DNA from: Apoderus coryli
Taxonomy: Eukaryota > Arthropoda > Insecta > Coleoptera > Attelabidae
Length of the DNA stretch: 64,000 bases
NCBI GenBank assembly: GCA_911728435.2
Contig: OU452212.1
Span: 254,563 to 318,562 of the forward strand
Reading direction: 5' to 3'
Under the pieces are notes generated by a model. The model was given only the letters and a program-made list of their open reading frames with translations, ran no database searches and was not told the DNA's origin. The position numbers were made by a program, and so were the translations under genes. Below are positions 25,033 to 39,200 of the stretch, piece by piece. Every line of letters begins with the position of its first letter. The first letter of the stretch is position 1.

Positions 25033-25145
25033 TATTATGATGCATTACAAATAATTTGACGAAAGTTGCAGCGCACTACCCAAGTACTACTTCTTTAGAC
25101 AGTGCTGCGGTACTAGTTTTACAGTTGACACTTCATACTAAAACC

Positions 25146-25151
25146 AATAAA
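25146..25151 (+). promoter_or_regulatory. Polyadenylation signal of BOLA3
   Basis: AATAAA 114 nt after the BOLA3 stop. Confidence 0.65.
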
Positions 25152-26107
25152 GCAATTGAAAATTTGAATTTATTAGAAAAAGGTATAAAAATCAAATGAA
25201 AAAACAAAGTTTTCAAATATACTATAATTAACTATATATTGAGTATTAATTATTTTGTTACATTATAAATAAAGCTGGTATTTGAAATCGCTCACGATTA
25301 GAACATAAAAGATACACAAGGTAAGTAAAATATTCTAATATTCTTGGGACTTTGTATATACAAATCCTTTTGTTCATGATAATTAAGATTAAAACCGAAA
25401 TCGCGGGCCATTTATTTATTATAGTACATAATTTATAAGTAGCAATCTTAACGAACACAAAATATTCTTATTAGGCTATTATTATTATTATGTAAAAGTA
25501 TTTTGTACAAATTTTCTTTACTTGGAATCAAAATTTAGGCTTAAGCTTACAATAAACGAGTGATTTAAGTTGTGAAAAAGCACCAAAATTACGATATTAT
25601 ATTTCGCGATTTAGAAAAACAAAAACTATTTTGATAATAACCACAGAGCAGCAAATACACAATAATGATAATTATGCATTAATTTTATTTTAATAATTTA
25701 CTTAATAAGTATCTTACGTTATTACATTATTATAATAGATACCTAATATAATTTCAATCTTTTTATAAATCAAAGTAAATAGTAAACTATGTGATGTCTC
25801 CTACAACAGTACAAAAGAAAAGAAAAACATACAAAGTAATTTATATACAAAACTAACATAACACAGATCAAACAAATAATAATAACTTGGCCAGATGTAC
25901 TAGAAGTGATCGTCAAATAGATCAACTGCATTTAAGTCACAAAAACATGCATACCTTGAAGGAATTTACCTACCTGCTGGTGGAAACATAAAAAATGCAA
26001 GGAACAAAATATGTTCTTATCGGAAGAAATGAGATCGAACCAGTTGTGGTATAAGAAACAGAGACGATTTTCGACATCGCAAGACTGAATTGAGTTTGCA
26101 AAATAAG
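25152..26107. other. Intergenic DNA without a recognised gene
   Basis: AT-rich sequence between BOLA3 and the second TIR element. No convincing coding frame or repeat family was seen. Confidence 0.5.
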
Positions 26108-26114
26108 CCGAGAC

Positions 26115-27116
26115 CACAGTATAATAAATAATACAGTATTCTGACTTTACGCTTGCGAGCCGTCCTGCGCATATCGTCGCGCATGCGGCCATTATGGGTT
26201 AAAACGTCACAATAATCGCATTGACGTAGATGGATACCATTCACTCCTGTGTTGAATATATTGTCGGCGTGTACGAGATAAATAAATATTGTGTTTGTAA
26301 TCTAATTATGTGTTTTTGGTATAGTGTTCGTGAGAATTAAAAGGATTTTATTTTTATTAACGTATCTTATGATTAATACGGAAATTAAGATAAGGATCGA
26401 GAAGGCAAGATCTTTAACAGCCACGATATAAAACTGGAAATAAACGTTCGTTTACTAGAATGCTACGTGTTCTCCGGTCTTTTATATGGCGTGGAGACAT
26501 GGACCTTAACTGAAGCGTCACTGGGAAGACTCGAGGCATTCGAAATGTGGTGCTATAGACGCATGTTGAGGATTTCCTGGACAGACAGAGTCACCAACGA
26601 AGAAGTTCTACATAGAATGGGTAAAGAGCGCGAACTAGGCGTAACCAAAAAACGTCGCAAACTGGAATACCTGGGCCATATAATGCGTAATGAACAACGG
26701 TATGACTTGCTTCGGACAATACTTCAGAATAAAGTGCATGGGAAAAGAGGTCCAGGACGAAGAAGAATATCCTGGCTGCATAACCTGCGAAAATGGTTTA
26801 ACTTAACCACTACCGGACTTTTCAGGGCAGCAGTCAACAAAGTAAGAATAGCCATGTTAGTGTCCAACATCCGTAACGGATAGGCACCATAAGAAGAAGA
26901 TGATTAATACAATGAACAATCAGGGAGGACATGTGTGTGCTGCAAAGCTTGTATGTGCATTTCGTAGGGGTAAAAGAGGCTAGCAATAAGATTAAGGAAA
27001 TCGGCTGGTTAAGAATGACACACCGTGACTTGTAACCCAAAATGGCGGCGTCATACGTCACAGTTTATGTCAAAGTGCCAACGTGGAGTCGGAATGCTGT
27101 ACTTATTAATGCTGTG
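26115..27116. mobile_element. TIR DNA element, copy 2, with a nested RTE-like fragment
   Basis: Same ends as 21660-22709: CACAGTATAATAAATAATAC at the left and GTACTTATTAATGCTGTG at the right, with the same subterminal inverted sequences. The flanks CCGAGAC and CCGGGAG are an imperfect match, so the duplication is decayed or chance. The inner part between the shared ends is shorter than in copy 1, apart from a retroelement fragment inserted at 26380-26899. Confidence 0.82.
26380..26899 (+). mobile_element. 5'-truncated RTE-like retrotransposon fragment with target duplication
   Basis: Encodes the last ~140 residues of a non-LTR RT (SGLLYGVETWTLTEASLGRL, FEMWCYRRMLRISWTDRVTN, KRRKLEYLGHIMRNEQRYDL, KRGPGRRRISWL), open from 26467 to 26883. 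It ends in an AAGAAGA tail. ATGATTAATAC occurs on both sides (26369-26379 and 26900-26910), an 11-bp target duplication that dates this insertion after the host TIR element. Confidence 0.88.
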
Positions 27117-27390
27117 CCGGGAGAGAGGAGAGAAAGAGGGTGCATGTTATTACACAGGGTGTTATGTATGGATACTGCATGTTTTTTTTCTCTAGACTTG
27201 CACCAGTTGCATCTATATTAACAAATCGTTTCAACACTTAATGTTCTTAATTATTATTTTCTCTGTAAATAAAAGAAACAATCAAAGTTCACGTCCGTCA
27301 GACACGCCAACACACACCACACCACACACTTAAAACATTTGTTGATCGAAACAAAATCATATTATGTAATTCATTACCTAAAATATTGTA
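27117..27390. other. Short intergenic stretch downstream of dock
   Basis: Purine-rich start (GAGAGAGGAGAGAAAGAG) and a short CACAC run. Nothing coding seen. Confidence 0.5.
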
Positions 27391-27396
27391 TTTATT
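27391..27396 (-). promoter_or_regulatory. Polyadenylation signal of dock
   Basis: AATAAA on the minus strand, 26 nt after the dock stop codon. Confidence 0.65.
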
Positions 27397-27422
27397 ATTT
27401 TATAGAGAGATGCTCGAATGGC

Positions 27423-29179
27423 CTATTGTTTCGATTTTGGCAACGGACGCACCAAATACAACTTTTCGCCCTGTTTGTTGGTGTAGATGGGCGCCCTCTG
27501 GTAGTGATCGACCAATTGGTCTAATGTGTGGAACTTTCGTTGGCCTATACAATAAAGCGCGCCCTCTACGTGGACACGAAAATGTTTGTTGCGACCAGGT
27601 GCTTTTAGCGAAACCGAATAGTCACCCACCTGAAGAGGAAAGACAATTTATTGCGGTTCTGTCATATTATATTGAGAAATGAGGCTTACATTTGTTTCGC
27701 TGTCTCTGATAAGGAAGTCCCCATCATGGCCGAATTGATTCAGCAAATTGTCGCACACGTTCCGTGTAATGCTGCCATAATACCAAGGTTTATCGATCAG
27801 ATGCGGTTTATCCACCATCGATACTTGCGAACTCACCATCGACGATTCAATACGTTCCGGTTTACGCTCCTGATACGGTCTGTCCATGTAATCGGACAAC
27901 TCTTGAAGATAATTGCGCGGGACTAGTCCTAGTTGGCCTTGTGCATTTCTTGCTTTATACCTGAAACCATCGGAAACAATAATTAATTATTGTTACATTT
28001 AAAAGAGGATGAACTATGAAATTACGCACCATTCTGGATCGCTAGCCGGTCGATCCAAAATCTCCAATCTATCGCCCTTTTCGAAAGACAATTCCTGATC
28101 GTTTGACGATGAAAACGAATACAGCGCCACCACGATATCGAGAACATTCTCCGCCATGGCATACGTATGCATTGTATCATCCAAATCTCCCTCTTCCTGT
28201 GTGTAGTTCGATGGAAACCATCCCGAAGTGTTACTGCTTTGACCCCGCCACCAACCTAGATATTATTTTAAATAAAATGGTGTTTTGCCCTTACTAACTC
28301 CCTTATCCCACTCCTGACATGTATTCGTATCTCTTTCTCTTACCGTCATTGCTCTTTTCCAATATAAGAATTCTGGAGCCTTTGACAAGTGACAGTTCAT
28401 CAGGTTGTTGCGCCTGATAGTTGTACTTAACAACTGCGATACCGATAGCTTCGGACGGATCAGCTGCAGCTGCTCTACGCGCCATATTTGGAGAGTCTAC
28501 TGTCCGCGACGGGGAATTGTTAGACGGTAATGTTTTGGATCCGGATCCTTTTTTAACCTGAAAATCCACACCAGAGAGTTTAGATAATTCAGAGACGATT
28601 TTATCCCCTCCAATCTGCATTCATTGTCCTTTAATGTCAAATGTAAAAAGGGGATAATATGACCTCTATAGTATTGATAAGTTTAGTGATAAACACAAAA
28701 TAAAAATGCAACAAAATCATACAAAAAGCTCTACATACCGTTATACTCGTCCCTACCTTCTTTTTGATACTATCAAACAATGAAGGTTTTTCTTTTTTAA
28801 CGTAGTTACTGGGCACGTAACCTGCTTGATTACGAGAGTTTTGCACTTTCCACCAGTGTTTCGAGTCGTCTAACAGGACGTAACGTTCATTCTTTCTCAG
28901 ATCGAGCTCCTGAGGTCCTTGACGTTCATAATCGTATTTCGCCACGACATAACAAACGTCATCCTGGCCGGTTTTGCCTGTAAAGCAAACGAATAAAAGT
29001 AAATAAGACTGGAACAGCAGTAGGATCATAGTGTCAATGTCAGTGATATAATTACCATGTCTAGAGCTAGGTGCTGCCATCATAAATTGCTGCGGTTGGG
29101 GTATTTTATATCCGTATGTCGATTTAGATGGCCAAGGGATCAATTCCGGCATACTTCGCAAAGATCTCGTGTCTAACAT
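27423..29179 (-). CDS. dock: Dreadlocks/NCK adaptor (three SH3 domains and one SH2)
   Basis: Six exons: 29179-29056, 28977-28757, 28614-28344, 28255-28030, 27960-27690 and 27629-27423, in phase, giving 439 residues. SH3-1: [17 protein letters not shown] to [11 protein letters not shown]3-2: [17 protein letters not shown] to WWRGQ and GWFPSNY. SH3-3: [18 protein letters not shown] to [13 protein letters not shown]2: [20 protein letters not shown] (phosphotyrosine-binding arginine in FLIRDSE), ending at [12 protein letters not shown]/Dock links phosphotyrosine receptors to Pak, WASP and actin remodelling; in flies it acts in axon guidance. The start is uncertain: the first in-frame ATG after an upstream stop is used, but ATGs at 29083 and 29080 (MAAPSS) would give ~407 residues, nearer to NCK length. 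Confidence 0.93.
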
Positions 29180-30736
29180 GACCACAAGAAACAATAATTG
29201 GGAAATACATTCAGACTATTTTACTAGGAGACTAGTAGCCGAAACAATCACATGGCATGCTTCACTAAATAAACTACAAAAAAATAAATAAATAAATAAA
29301 AATAACGCAACAAAACAAACCAATACAAACAAAAAACAAACGCAAAGTGAAGCTGTCGTTGATATATTTTGACATCATACACCTACTAGATATTTCGCAT
29401 TATATTATTAACTTTAGCATTCACGGCAGAAACATTGATAAATACGACTCTGTATTATATTTACCTACTTTTAAAACAATAACACCTTAACAATAGACAG
29501 TTTTGACATAATAACTATTTAAAGCACTCTTCGACTACAAAAATGTATTTACCAAAACACTTGATTTCTACAAAAAATACTACAAATTCTGTAGCTTAAT
29601 CCAAATTGAATGAAAATGTATAATAAACAACGCGACTACTAAAAGTAATGAGTCAGAATTATCATTCATATTCATAGTTGTAATAACGAAATAAGCATTT
29701 TACCCACAGGTCAGATTTTCGTTTCGGGGGTGGGACCAAAAATGAATCAAATGAAAATTTCATTCCTATGTGATAAATTGTATAGTAAAGTGGTTGTGGA
29801 TACGTACCGATTTTTAGACTGGACATATTATTTGATAATTCATATGTAAATCTACAATAATCACCATTTAATTTTTAGTTTCTAAGAAAAATAATAAACT
29901 CTCCCACCCTAATCACAGCTTACAGCTTTATTATTTTCAACGAGCCACTAGACAGCAGACATAACAATCTTTTCACTTTTGCTGGGTTGCCATATCAACA
30001 GTCGGCCGGAAAAATATGAAAATTTATTTTATTCTCCTACGAACGTAAACATTCGTAAATATTTTTAATTATTTCAACAGATTGATGCTTTCGAAAAGTC
30101 TAAAACAGGGTAGTTAGCAGGGCAAATCTATAGATCTTTGGCGAAACGTGAGATTTGGCAACAGTGCACGTTAGACAACCTAATGAAGTAAGTTTTTTTT
30201 CCTCACTGACATCAGTTGAACTACTGATGTGAGGACATTTTCGTGGTCGTATTAAATTGTGAATGCAATGATGAATTCAGTTTTGTAATGTCGGCTATGT
30301 GTAATTTTCATTCACATAATGTAATTGAACACATCTTGCAACACAAATGGGTGACAAGTGATCATATCACTAATATCTGAATGAGTGGAAGATACATCAG
30401 TTTTTTGAGTTGAGGAAGAAAGACAAGCAAATATGCTACTGTCAAGTGTCAAGTTGCTACCAACATAGGAATATCGCACAACTTAACCCTAAAAAATGAC
30501 ATTTTTATAAACAAGTTGATACATCAATCAAGTGATAAACCTCCTAATAAGCATAATAAATGAATATTTTTTTTATTATTTCAATGATAACGTTATAATC
30601 AACAGAAAGTTGCGAAAATAACACGGCGAAACATTTTAAACATAAACGAAGAAAGTTAAAGTTCCTTGTAACAACCACCCGGCATTTTTAACATTGTGTT
30701 TTGTCAAAATACTCATCATATAAAAATAATAGTAAA
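29180..30736. other. Divergent intergenic region between dock and Kap-alpha3
   Basis: Expected to hold the 5' UTRs and promoters of both genes. AT-rich, with no other gene recognised. Confidence 0.5.
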
Positions 30737-33030
<2,294 letters not shown>

Positions 33031-33171
33031 TCTTTTGCTGTGTAGATTTATTCTTATTAATAACAATTATTTAATGATTTTTTCCTTAAACAAGAAATCA
33101 ATATTATTAATAATACTTAATAATAATTAATTTAGTAGTGGTCTTACCTAAAATAGAAAGATAAAACTGCA

Positions 33172-34930
33172 TAAACAAAGTGTAAGTAAGTACACAAAGA
33201 CAAACTTCCCTTTGCGACAAGCAAACTTCTTTTTTTTTTTTGGACTGTTTATAATTTTCACAATCATTATAATATATATTTTATTTTATCGATGAAATTA
33301 ATAAATTTACGTTCATTTTAAATTTGAAAGGGTATTTTCCTAATTTTTTTTATGTAAAATCGACGTTTTTCTATCATTTTTGTAAAAGGAACACGTTATC
33401 AAATGAGATTTGACAGGAAAGGACTACAGTTTGACACCGAACATGATTTCAAGGTCGCCAGACCAGAAAATAGATTCTCAAGATGGCCATGAATCTATAG
33501 CACAGAGTATATTCAGAAAAGACAGTTGATATATTATGATTTATTGGATAAAAAACTTTAGTTTGAGTTATTAAAATGAACGTAAATACTACTTGAAAAG
33601 AAAAGAAGAAAAACAAAAATATCTGGGCATGATAGTAATAAATAATATTCTTGTGACCCAAGGAAAATTTTACACGAATCTATTTATTTTTGTTTATAAT
33701 ATATTTCTATTACTTGTTATTTAAGGATTATTTTTTATGTTTTTATTTTATTATTTGACGACTAAGTTCATGCACAGATGTTTTTTTTTCCTCTTCATAT
33801 TGTTTCTTTTGTGGAATATTTGCTACATGATACTATTTTACGTAAATGTGTGCGTATAGAAATTATTATTTCTTTAATAAATATATTTTTTATTTAATTT
33901 TCAGTTAACTGTTTTCTATTCCACGGCTATTGTAAATTAATTTAGCGTTAATAATAATATGATAGTTTCCAAATTCAAAGAAATGTAAATAAATATAACG
34001 ACATATAAATAATTTGATGGTTTATTTTATTCTTCTGTCTTCTTCCTATTTGTGCATGCCGTTATCTGTGGTTCTATTGGTCTAATAAGAACCGCTTGTT
34101 TTTATAGTATCTAAACCATTGAGGTGGGGGGAGACACTATAACGTCACAGATAAAAAACTTACGTATCTAGGATAACGTGGTCAAAAGCGGGTGCAGGTA
34201 CGCCATATTGGTATTCGACCTCTGTCATTTGTCGTACTTTCAAATTGATAATGTATAAACAAAGTGTAAGTAAGTACAGAAAGACAAACCTCTCTTTGCG
34301 ACAAGCAAATAATTCTTTTTTTTTTTTGGACTGTTTATAATTTTCACAATCATTATAATATATTTTTATTTTATAGATGAAATTAATAATAAATTTACGT
34401 TCATTTTAAATTTAAAAGGGTATTTTCCTAATTTTTTGTATGTAAAATCAAAATTTTTGTAAAAGGAACATGTTATAAAATGAGATTTGACGGGAAAAGA
34501 CTACAATTTGACACCGAACATGATTTCAAGGACGCGAGACCAGAAAATGGTTTATCTAGATGGCCATGAATCTATAGCACAGAGTATATTCAGAAAACAC
34601 AGTTTTGAGATGTGATTTATTGGATGAAAAACTTTAGTTTGAGTTTGGGGTAGTATAGACTTATTAAAATGAACGTAAATAGAGTTAAATCATACTATTT
34701 GAAAAGAAAAGAGGAAAAACAAAAATATCTGGGCATGATAGTAATATTCTTCTGTCTTCTTACTATTTGTGCATGCCGTTATCTGTAATTATATTGGTCT
34801 AATAAGAACCGCTTGTTTTTATTGTATCTAAACCATTGTTGGGGGGGGGGGAGACGCTATAACGTGGTCAAAAGCGGGTGCAGGTACGCCATATTGGTAT
34901 TCGACCTCTGTCATTTGTCGTGCTTTCAAG
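33172..34930. repeat. Tandem segmental duplication downstream of Kap-alpha3
   Basis: The block at about 33172-33660 recurs at about 34255-34745 (offset ~1083 bp). The block at about 34035-34250 recurs at about 34742-34930 (offset ~705 bp). The second copy lacks about 375 bp between these blocks; the junction is at TATTCTT, present on both sides in copy 1. The copies differ by scattered substitutions and poly-T length, so the event is not brand new. Copy 1 may lie in the Kap-alpha3 3' UTR. Confidence 0.82.
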
Positions 34931-35695
34931 TTCATAGTGTTATTAGCGAGTATTTTACAAGTTTTCTTAAGTTTTTCAAGTTTTTTGGACGGTTATTTGA
35001 CAATATATTATAATGGTGTCCTGTGCTGTGCGTAGTTGCAGTAGTAGAAGTGAAATCAACAGAAAATATCAGGTATGTACCAAATATTGTACATGGACGT
35101 ATTTAGGGTTTATTTGTAGGCGAACTTATTAAAACATATTATTATAGGAGTCTGGTAGCATTATATTTCTGCACTGAACTTTTACTTGATTTCTACTCTC
35201 TACTTTTTCATAAATTTCTGGCAAAAAGACCCCTAAATATGTGTTAAAAACATTCTTGTTTTTAGATTTCCGAAAGATCCTGCTCGTAGACATATCTGGA
35301 CAGAATATGTGTCTCGAATTAATTGGATTCCAACGAGGATCAATCAGTGTTTGATAACCATAGATATTTACTGATCAAATCTATTGCGACTAAATACGAC
35401 GACATTTAAATAAAATTGTTTTCTTTAAGGGGTATTAATATATAATTTATAAAGTACTAACGTCCTTTATTAGTGTATTTAGGTATCAAATATCAATAAT
35501 TACCTATATTTAAGTATTTTGTACACTGCTTAACATTTCAAAATAAAGTATAAACGCAAGCTGCAAATTAAAAAACAAAAACGTCAACAAAAATAGTTGG
35601 TCCGGCTCCGGAGAATCCGCCATATTGGTATGCGCTTACGCCCCACCCAATGCACCTGTTTCTGTACAATGTAAAATAATGCTTATAGCGTCTCC
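34850..35695 (+). mobile_element. TIR element with a THAP-domain remnant
   Basis: GAGACGCTATAA at the left (34851-34862) is mirrored by TTATAGCGTCTCC at the right (about 35684-35696). Just inside, both ends carry CGCCATATTGGTAT and its complement. The interior encodes a broken THAP-like start at 35013-35072 (MVSCAVRSCSSRSEIN, then a GTATGT donor). A second block follows at about 35270-35335 (FPKDPARRHIWTEYV, INWIPTR) and ends at a stop before the CxxH part of the zinc site. Exon phases do not match, so it is defective. A partial left end of the same element also occurs at about 34127-34250. Confidence 0.65.
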
Positions 35696-36267
35696 TTATA
35701 TCTCAATGCATGAAACATAAGAACATAACCACACCAACTTCAAGTGTTTTGACGTTTCTGACTAGAAAATGGCGGCACGCATAGTGTCGTCGCCAAAGTG
35801 GATGCGCATTCGTCAAAGCTCATTCTCCCTTCTCTATATCTGTGATCTAAACTCTTTCGCTTTGTTTGCTCCATGTGTGGGCATTTGTCATTGGCCACGA
35901 AGCATTATGTAAAAGGAATTTGCGATAGGGTCAGGAGAGTGACAATTAACTGTAGATTAAAACAAATATCACAATAATCTAACATTTATATTAAATATTA
36001 TTTGTTTAAAACAACAAATATAAATATTCATCATCTAATAACTAACACATTCAAGTATTTAATAATAGCTGTCTTTTTTTTTTTAAGTACTAATGACGAT
36101 TAAATTGTTATATATAAATTGATCAATCTGTCTTATTCAGAAAATCTACGCAAAGCAGTACAAGCAATAAACTGTAAACGATGCACCCTGTATATTCCGA
36201 AACAACTTCTACAACCTAATAACTTATTGCGCATGCCCAAACAATTATTATTATTACTTTTTTGTCT
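35696..36267. other. Intergenic DNA 3' of PDE2A
   Basis: No gene recognised. An ATGGCGGC motif followed by CAAAGTGGATGCG near 35770-35805 faintly resembles the right end of the TIR elements at 21660 and 26115, but too weakly to call. Confidence 0.45.
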
Positions 36268-36273
36268 TTTATT
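36268..36273 (-). promoter_or_regulatory. Polyadenylation signal of PDE2A
   Basis: AATAAA on the minus strand, 23 nt after the stop. Confidence 0.65.
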
Positions 36274-36296
36274 CGTTACATTAGATAATAAATAAA

Positions 36297-39200
36297 TTAC
36301 GATTCATTCCATTCGCCTTCTCCCGATAACAGCAACTGTATTTTCGATTCAAACTCCTCGCTCACGAGTACCTCGTACGATGATTTACCTTCAACGCACA
36401 ATTCGCCGAATGCCGCCTTTGCCGCCTCCCAACAACGAATATTTTGACGAATAGCTTCTACCAAATATTTGGCAGACGGAAATATCGTCGCCAAAATTCT
36501 GTAAGGAAAATTTAAATAATAAACAGGTTAGAACCCAAGCCAAGTTCTATCTTACTTGAATATTGTGATACAGCATTCCTGCAAAAACTCCAACTGATGA
36601 TCTGGTATACAAGCCTTTTCCCTATCCATCATATTCGCAGGAATCTTACCCATTTGCTTTTCCAAATCACCCTGCACGAAGAATTCCGCGTAAATCAGTT
36701 GGGCGACTTTCTTTGTCTCTATCCAGTCCTAAATAAATAAAATATTTAATACACGAAGACCTGAACGTGTATTTAAAACTCACCTTCGTTTGATCTGCCA
36801 GGTCTGCGCAGGTCATCAAAAGACATACAAGGAAATATCGATGTTCAGCTTCGTTTTTGTCATATCCTTCCTGAAATTTTATGCTTTACTCACACTTTTT
36901 ATAACAAAATAAACTTGCTAAACGTCAACATAAAGCCAAATTAATATCCTGCACACAGTTCTACTCATTCTATTTCTATGGTTCCTTATGTCAAATCGAA
37001 TGGCAACAAAAAACGTGCCGTTGTAGACTGTGACACATATAGACCAATTGACAATAGAGTGAGATAGCCAGATTGCTGGTAAAAATGTTAATTTTTAAAT
37101 GGCAGAAGGCCATTATTATGATTAATTACATTTTCATGATTAAGTTGGTATTGTGTGAATGAGTAGAATTATGTGCAGGATATTAATTTGGCTTTATGTT
37201 GCTAAACGTCAACATAAAGCCAAATTAATATCCTGCACACAATTCTACTCATTGTATTTCTATGGTTCCTTATGTCAAATTGAATGGCAACAGAAAACGT
37301 GCCGTTGTAGACTGTGACACATATAGACCAATTGACAATAGAGTGAGATAGACATATTACTGGCAAAAACGTTGATTTTTAAATGAGAGAAGGCCATTAT
37401 TATTATTAATTACATTTTCATGATTGAGTTGGTATTGTGTGAATGAGTAGAATTATGTGCACGATATTAATTTGGCTTTATGTTGCTAAACGTCAACATA
37501 AAGCCAAATTAATATCCTGCACACAATTCTACTCATTCTATTTCTATGGTTCCTTATGTCAAATCGAATGGCAGCAGAAAACGTGCCGTTGTAGACTGTG
37601 ACACATATAGACCAATTGACTATAGAGTGAGATAGCCATATTGCTGGCAAAAACGTTGATTTTTAAATGAGAGAAGGCCATTATTATTATTAATTAATTA
37701 CATTTGTGTTTGTTGAATTTATTGAGACTCACCTGAGCCATAATCATTTGCCTATTGTGGATTTTAAAGTGATGCGCCAAATCCGTAGCTAACACCATAT
37801 CTTTAATCAAGTCCAAACACTTAATGTAATCGTCACGAGAAAGAGATTCCAAGAAATTACAACCCTAACAAGAAGAAAATATGCAATTACAACAGCGTTT
37901 CGTTGGTTCAAATATATAAATATTACTTCAGTATTTAATGTGCACATAGTCTGTGACAAATGATGTCGCTCCATAACAGACCCCTGACTAGAATACAAAC
38001 TGGCCAACACACTGTTGCTCTGCTGTTGGAACGAATTAGTTGTACCCCTGTGATCCATGTCATGGCAAAGACAGGAGGTCAGATATGCCAAAGCTTCAAG
38101 TGGCCTAAATAGGGAATTAGAAGCTAAAATTTACACTATAATCAACGATATGTCGTACCTTAAATATCCGCGTTCGATAAGTCCAAAGTTCTTAATAGCC
38201 AAATAGGCGAAATGCGCAACAGAGAACGCATGCTGCCAATTGTGATAGGGCAAATCTCTGTACCCTTTTTTCACATACAAAATGAATCTGGTGAGGGTCT
38301 CCTTCTTAATACGGAACGTTTCTATGAAGTTTAAGTCTTCAAACATTCTCAAAACGTAACATGGTGTCTCATTTAGAAGGATTTTCCTTGGTGGAAATGA
38401 GAAATCGGTAAATTCTTCAATTGTATGAATGCCGGGACAGGTAAGCACGTTCGCCACATCCTGATTGCTCACCTAAACAACAAAATGTCCCTATGATGTT
38501 CTCTATGACATTTTCACGGCACCTACTCACCTGCTTGTGGTACATCATAAGTTCATTTGACAATTGACTCCGCGCTTGTTCATCCTGAATCTTTTTATAC
38601 ACTAAACTGTGCATTATAGATATGCCGCAATAAATACTAAACGCATTAGCGACTTGTTCATCGAAATAATCAAAATTACCACCTTGAAGAGAGAAAAAAC
38701 AGTTACACCTTGTCACAGCCCTACAAAACGGTAAGACTTACCAATTTTATTACAAAGTTGTGCGACCCCCACAATACCATCCTCGTCGCGAATAGGAAAA
38801 CACAAAATATTACGCGTTTTAAAACCCGTAGCCTCATCCATGCCTTTATAGAACAACGGATGTTTATAGGCGTCCTTTATATTGAGTAAGACTCCGGTAG
38901 CAGCAACATGACCTAAAACACAACGTGTAAACATCATAAGCTTCTTCTTTACTCCTGCTGTCTATTGTTACCAGCAATTCCCTGATCTTTGGCAATTCGT
39001 ACTTCAGTACTGCGCTCCGCAGGGCTAACACCGTCAAACACTTTTGCAACTAGATGCATATGGTCCGGATCTAGCAGAAATAAGGAACATCGTTCTGCAT
39101 TCGTTAAACGTCTTGCTTCTGACATGATTTCTTTCAACAGATCACTTAAGTCTCCTACCAAGGGGTCAAATGACAGTTATGTGAATGTTGTAATAATTAA

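Noticed and set aside
26467..26883. Host gene of 138 residues
   Set aside because: It is the C-terminal tail of a non-LTR reverse transcriptase with a target duplication around it.
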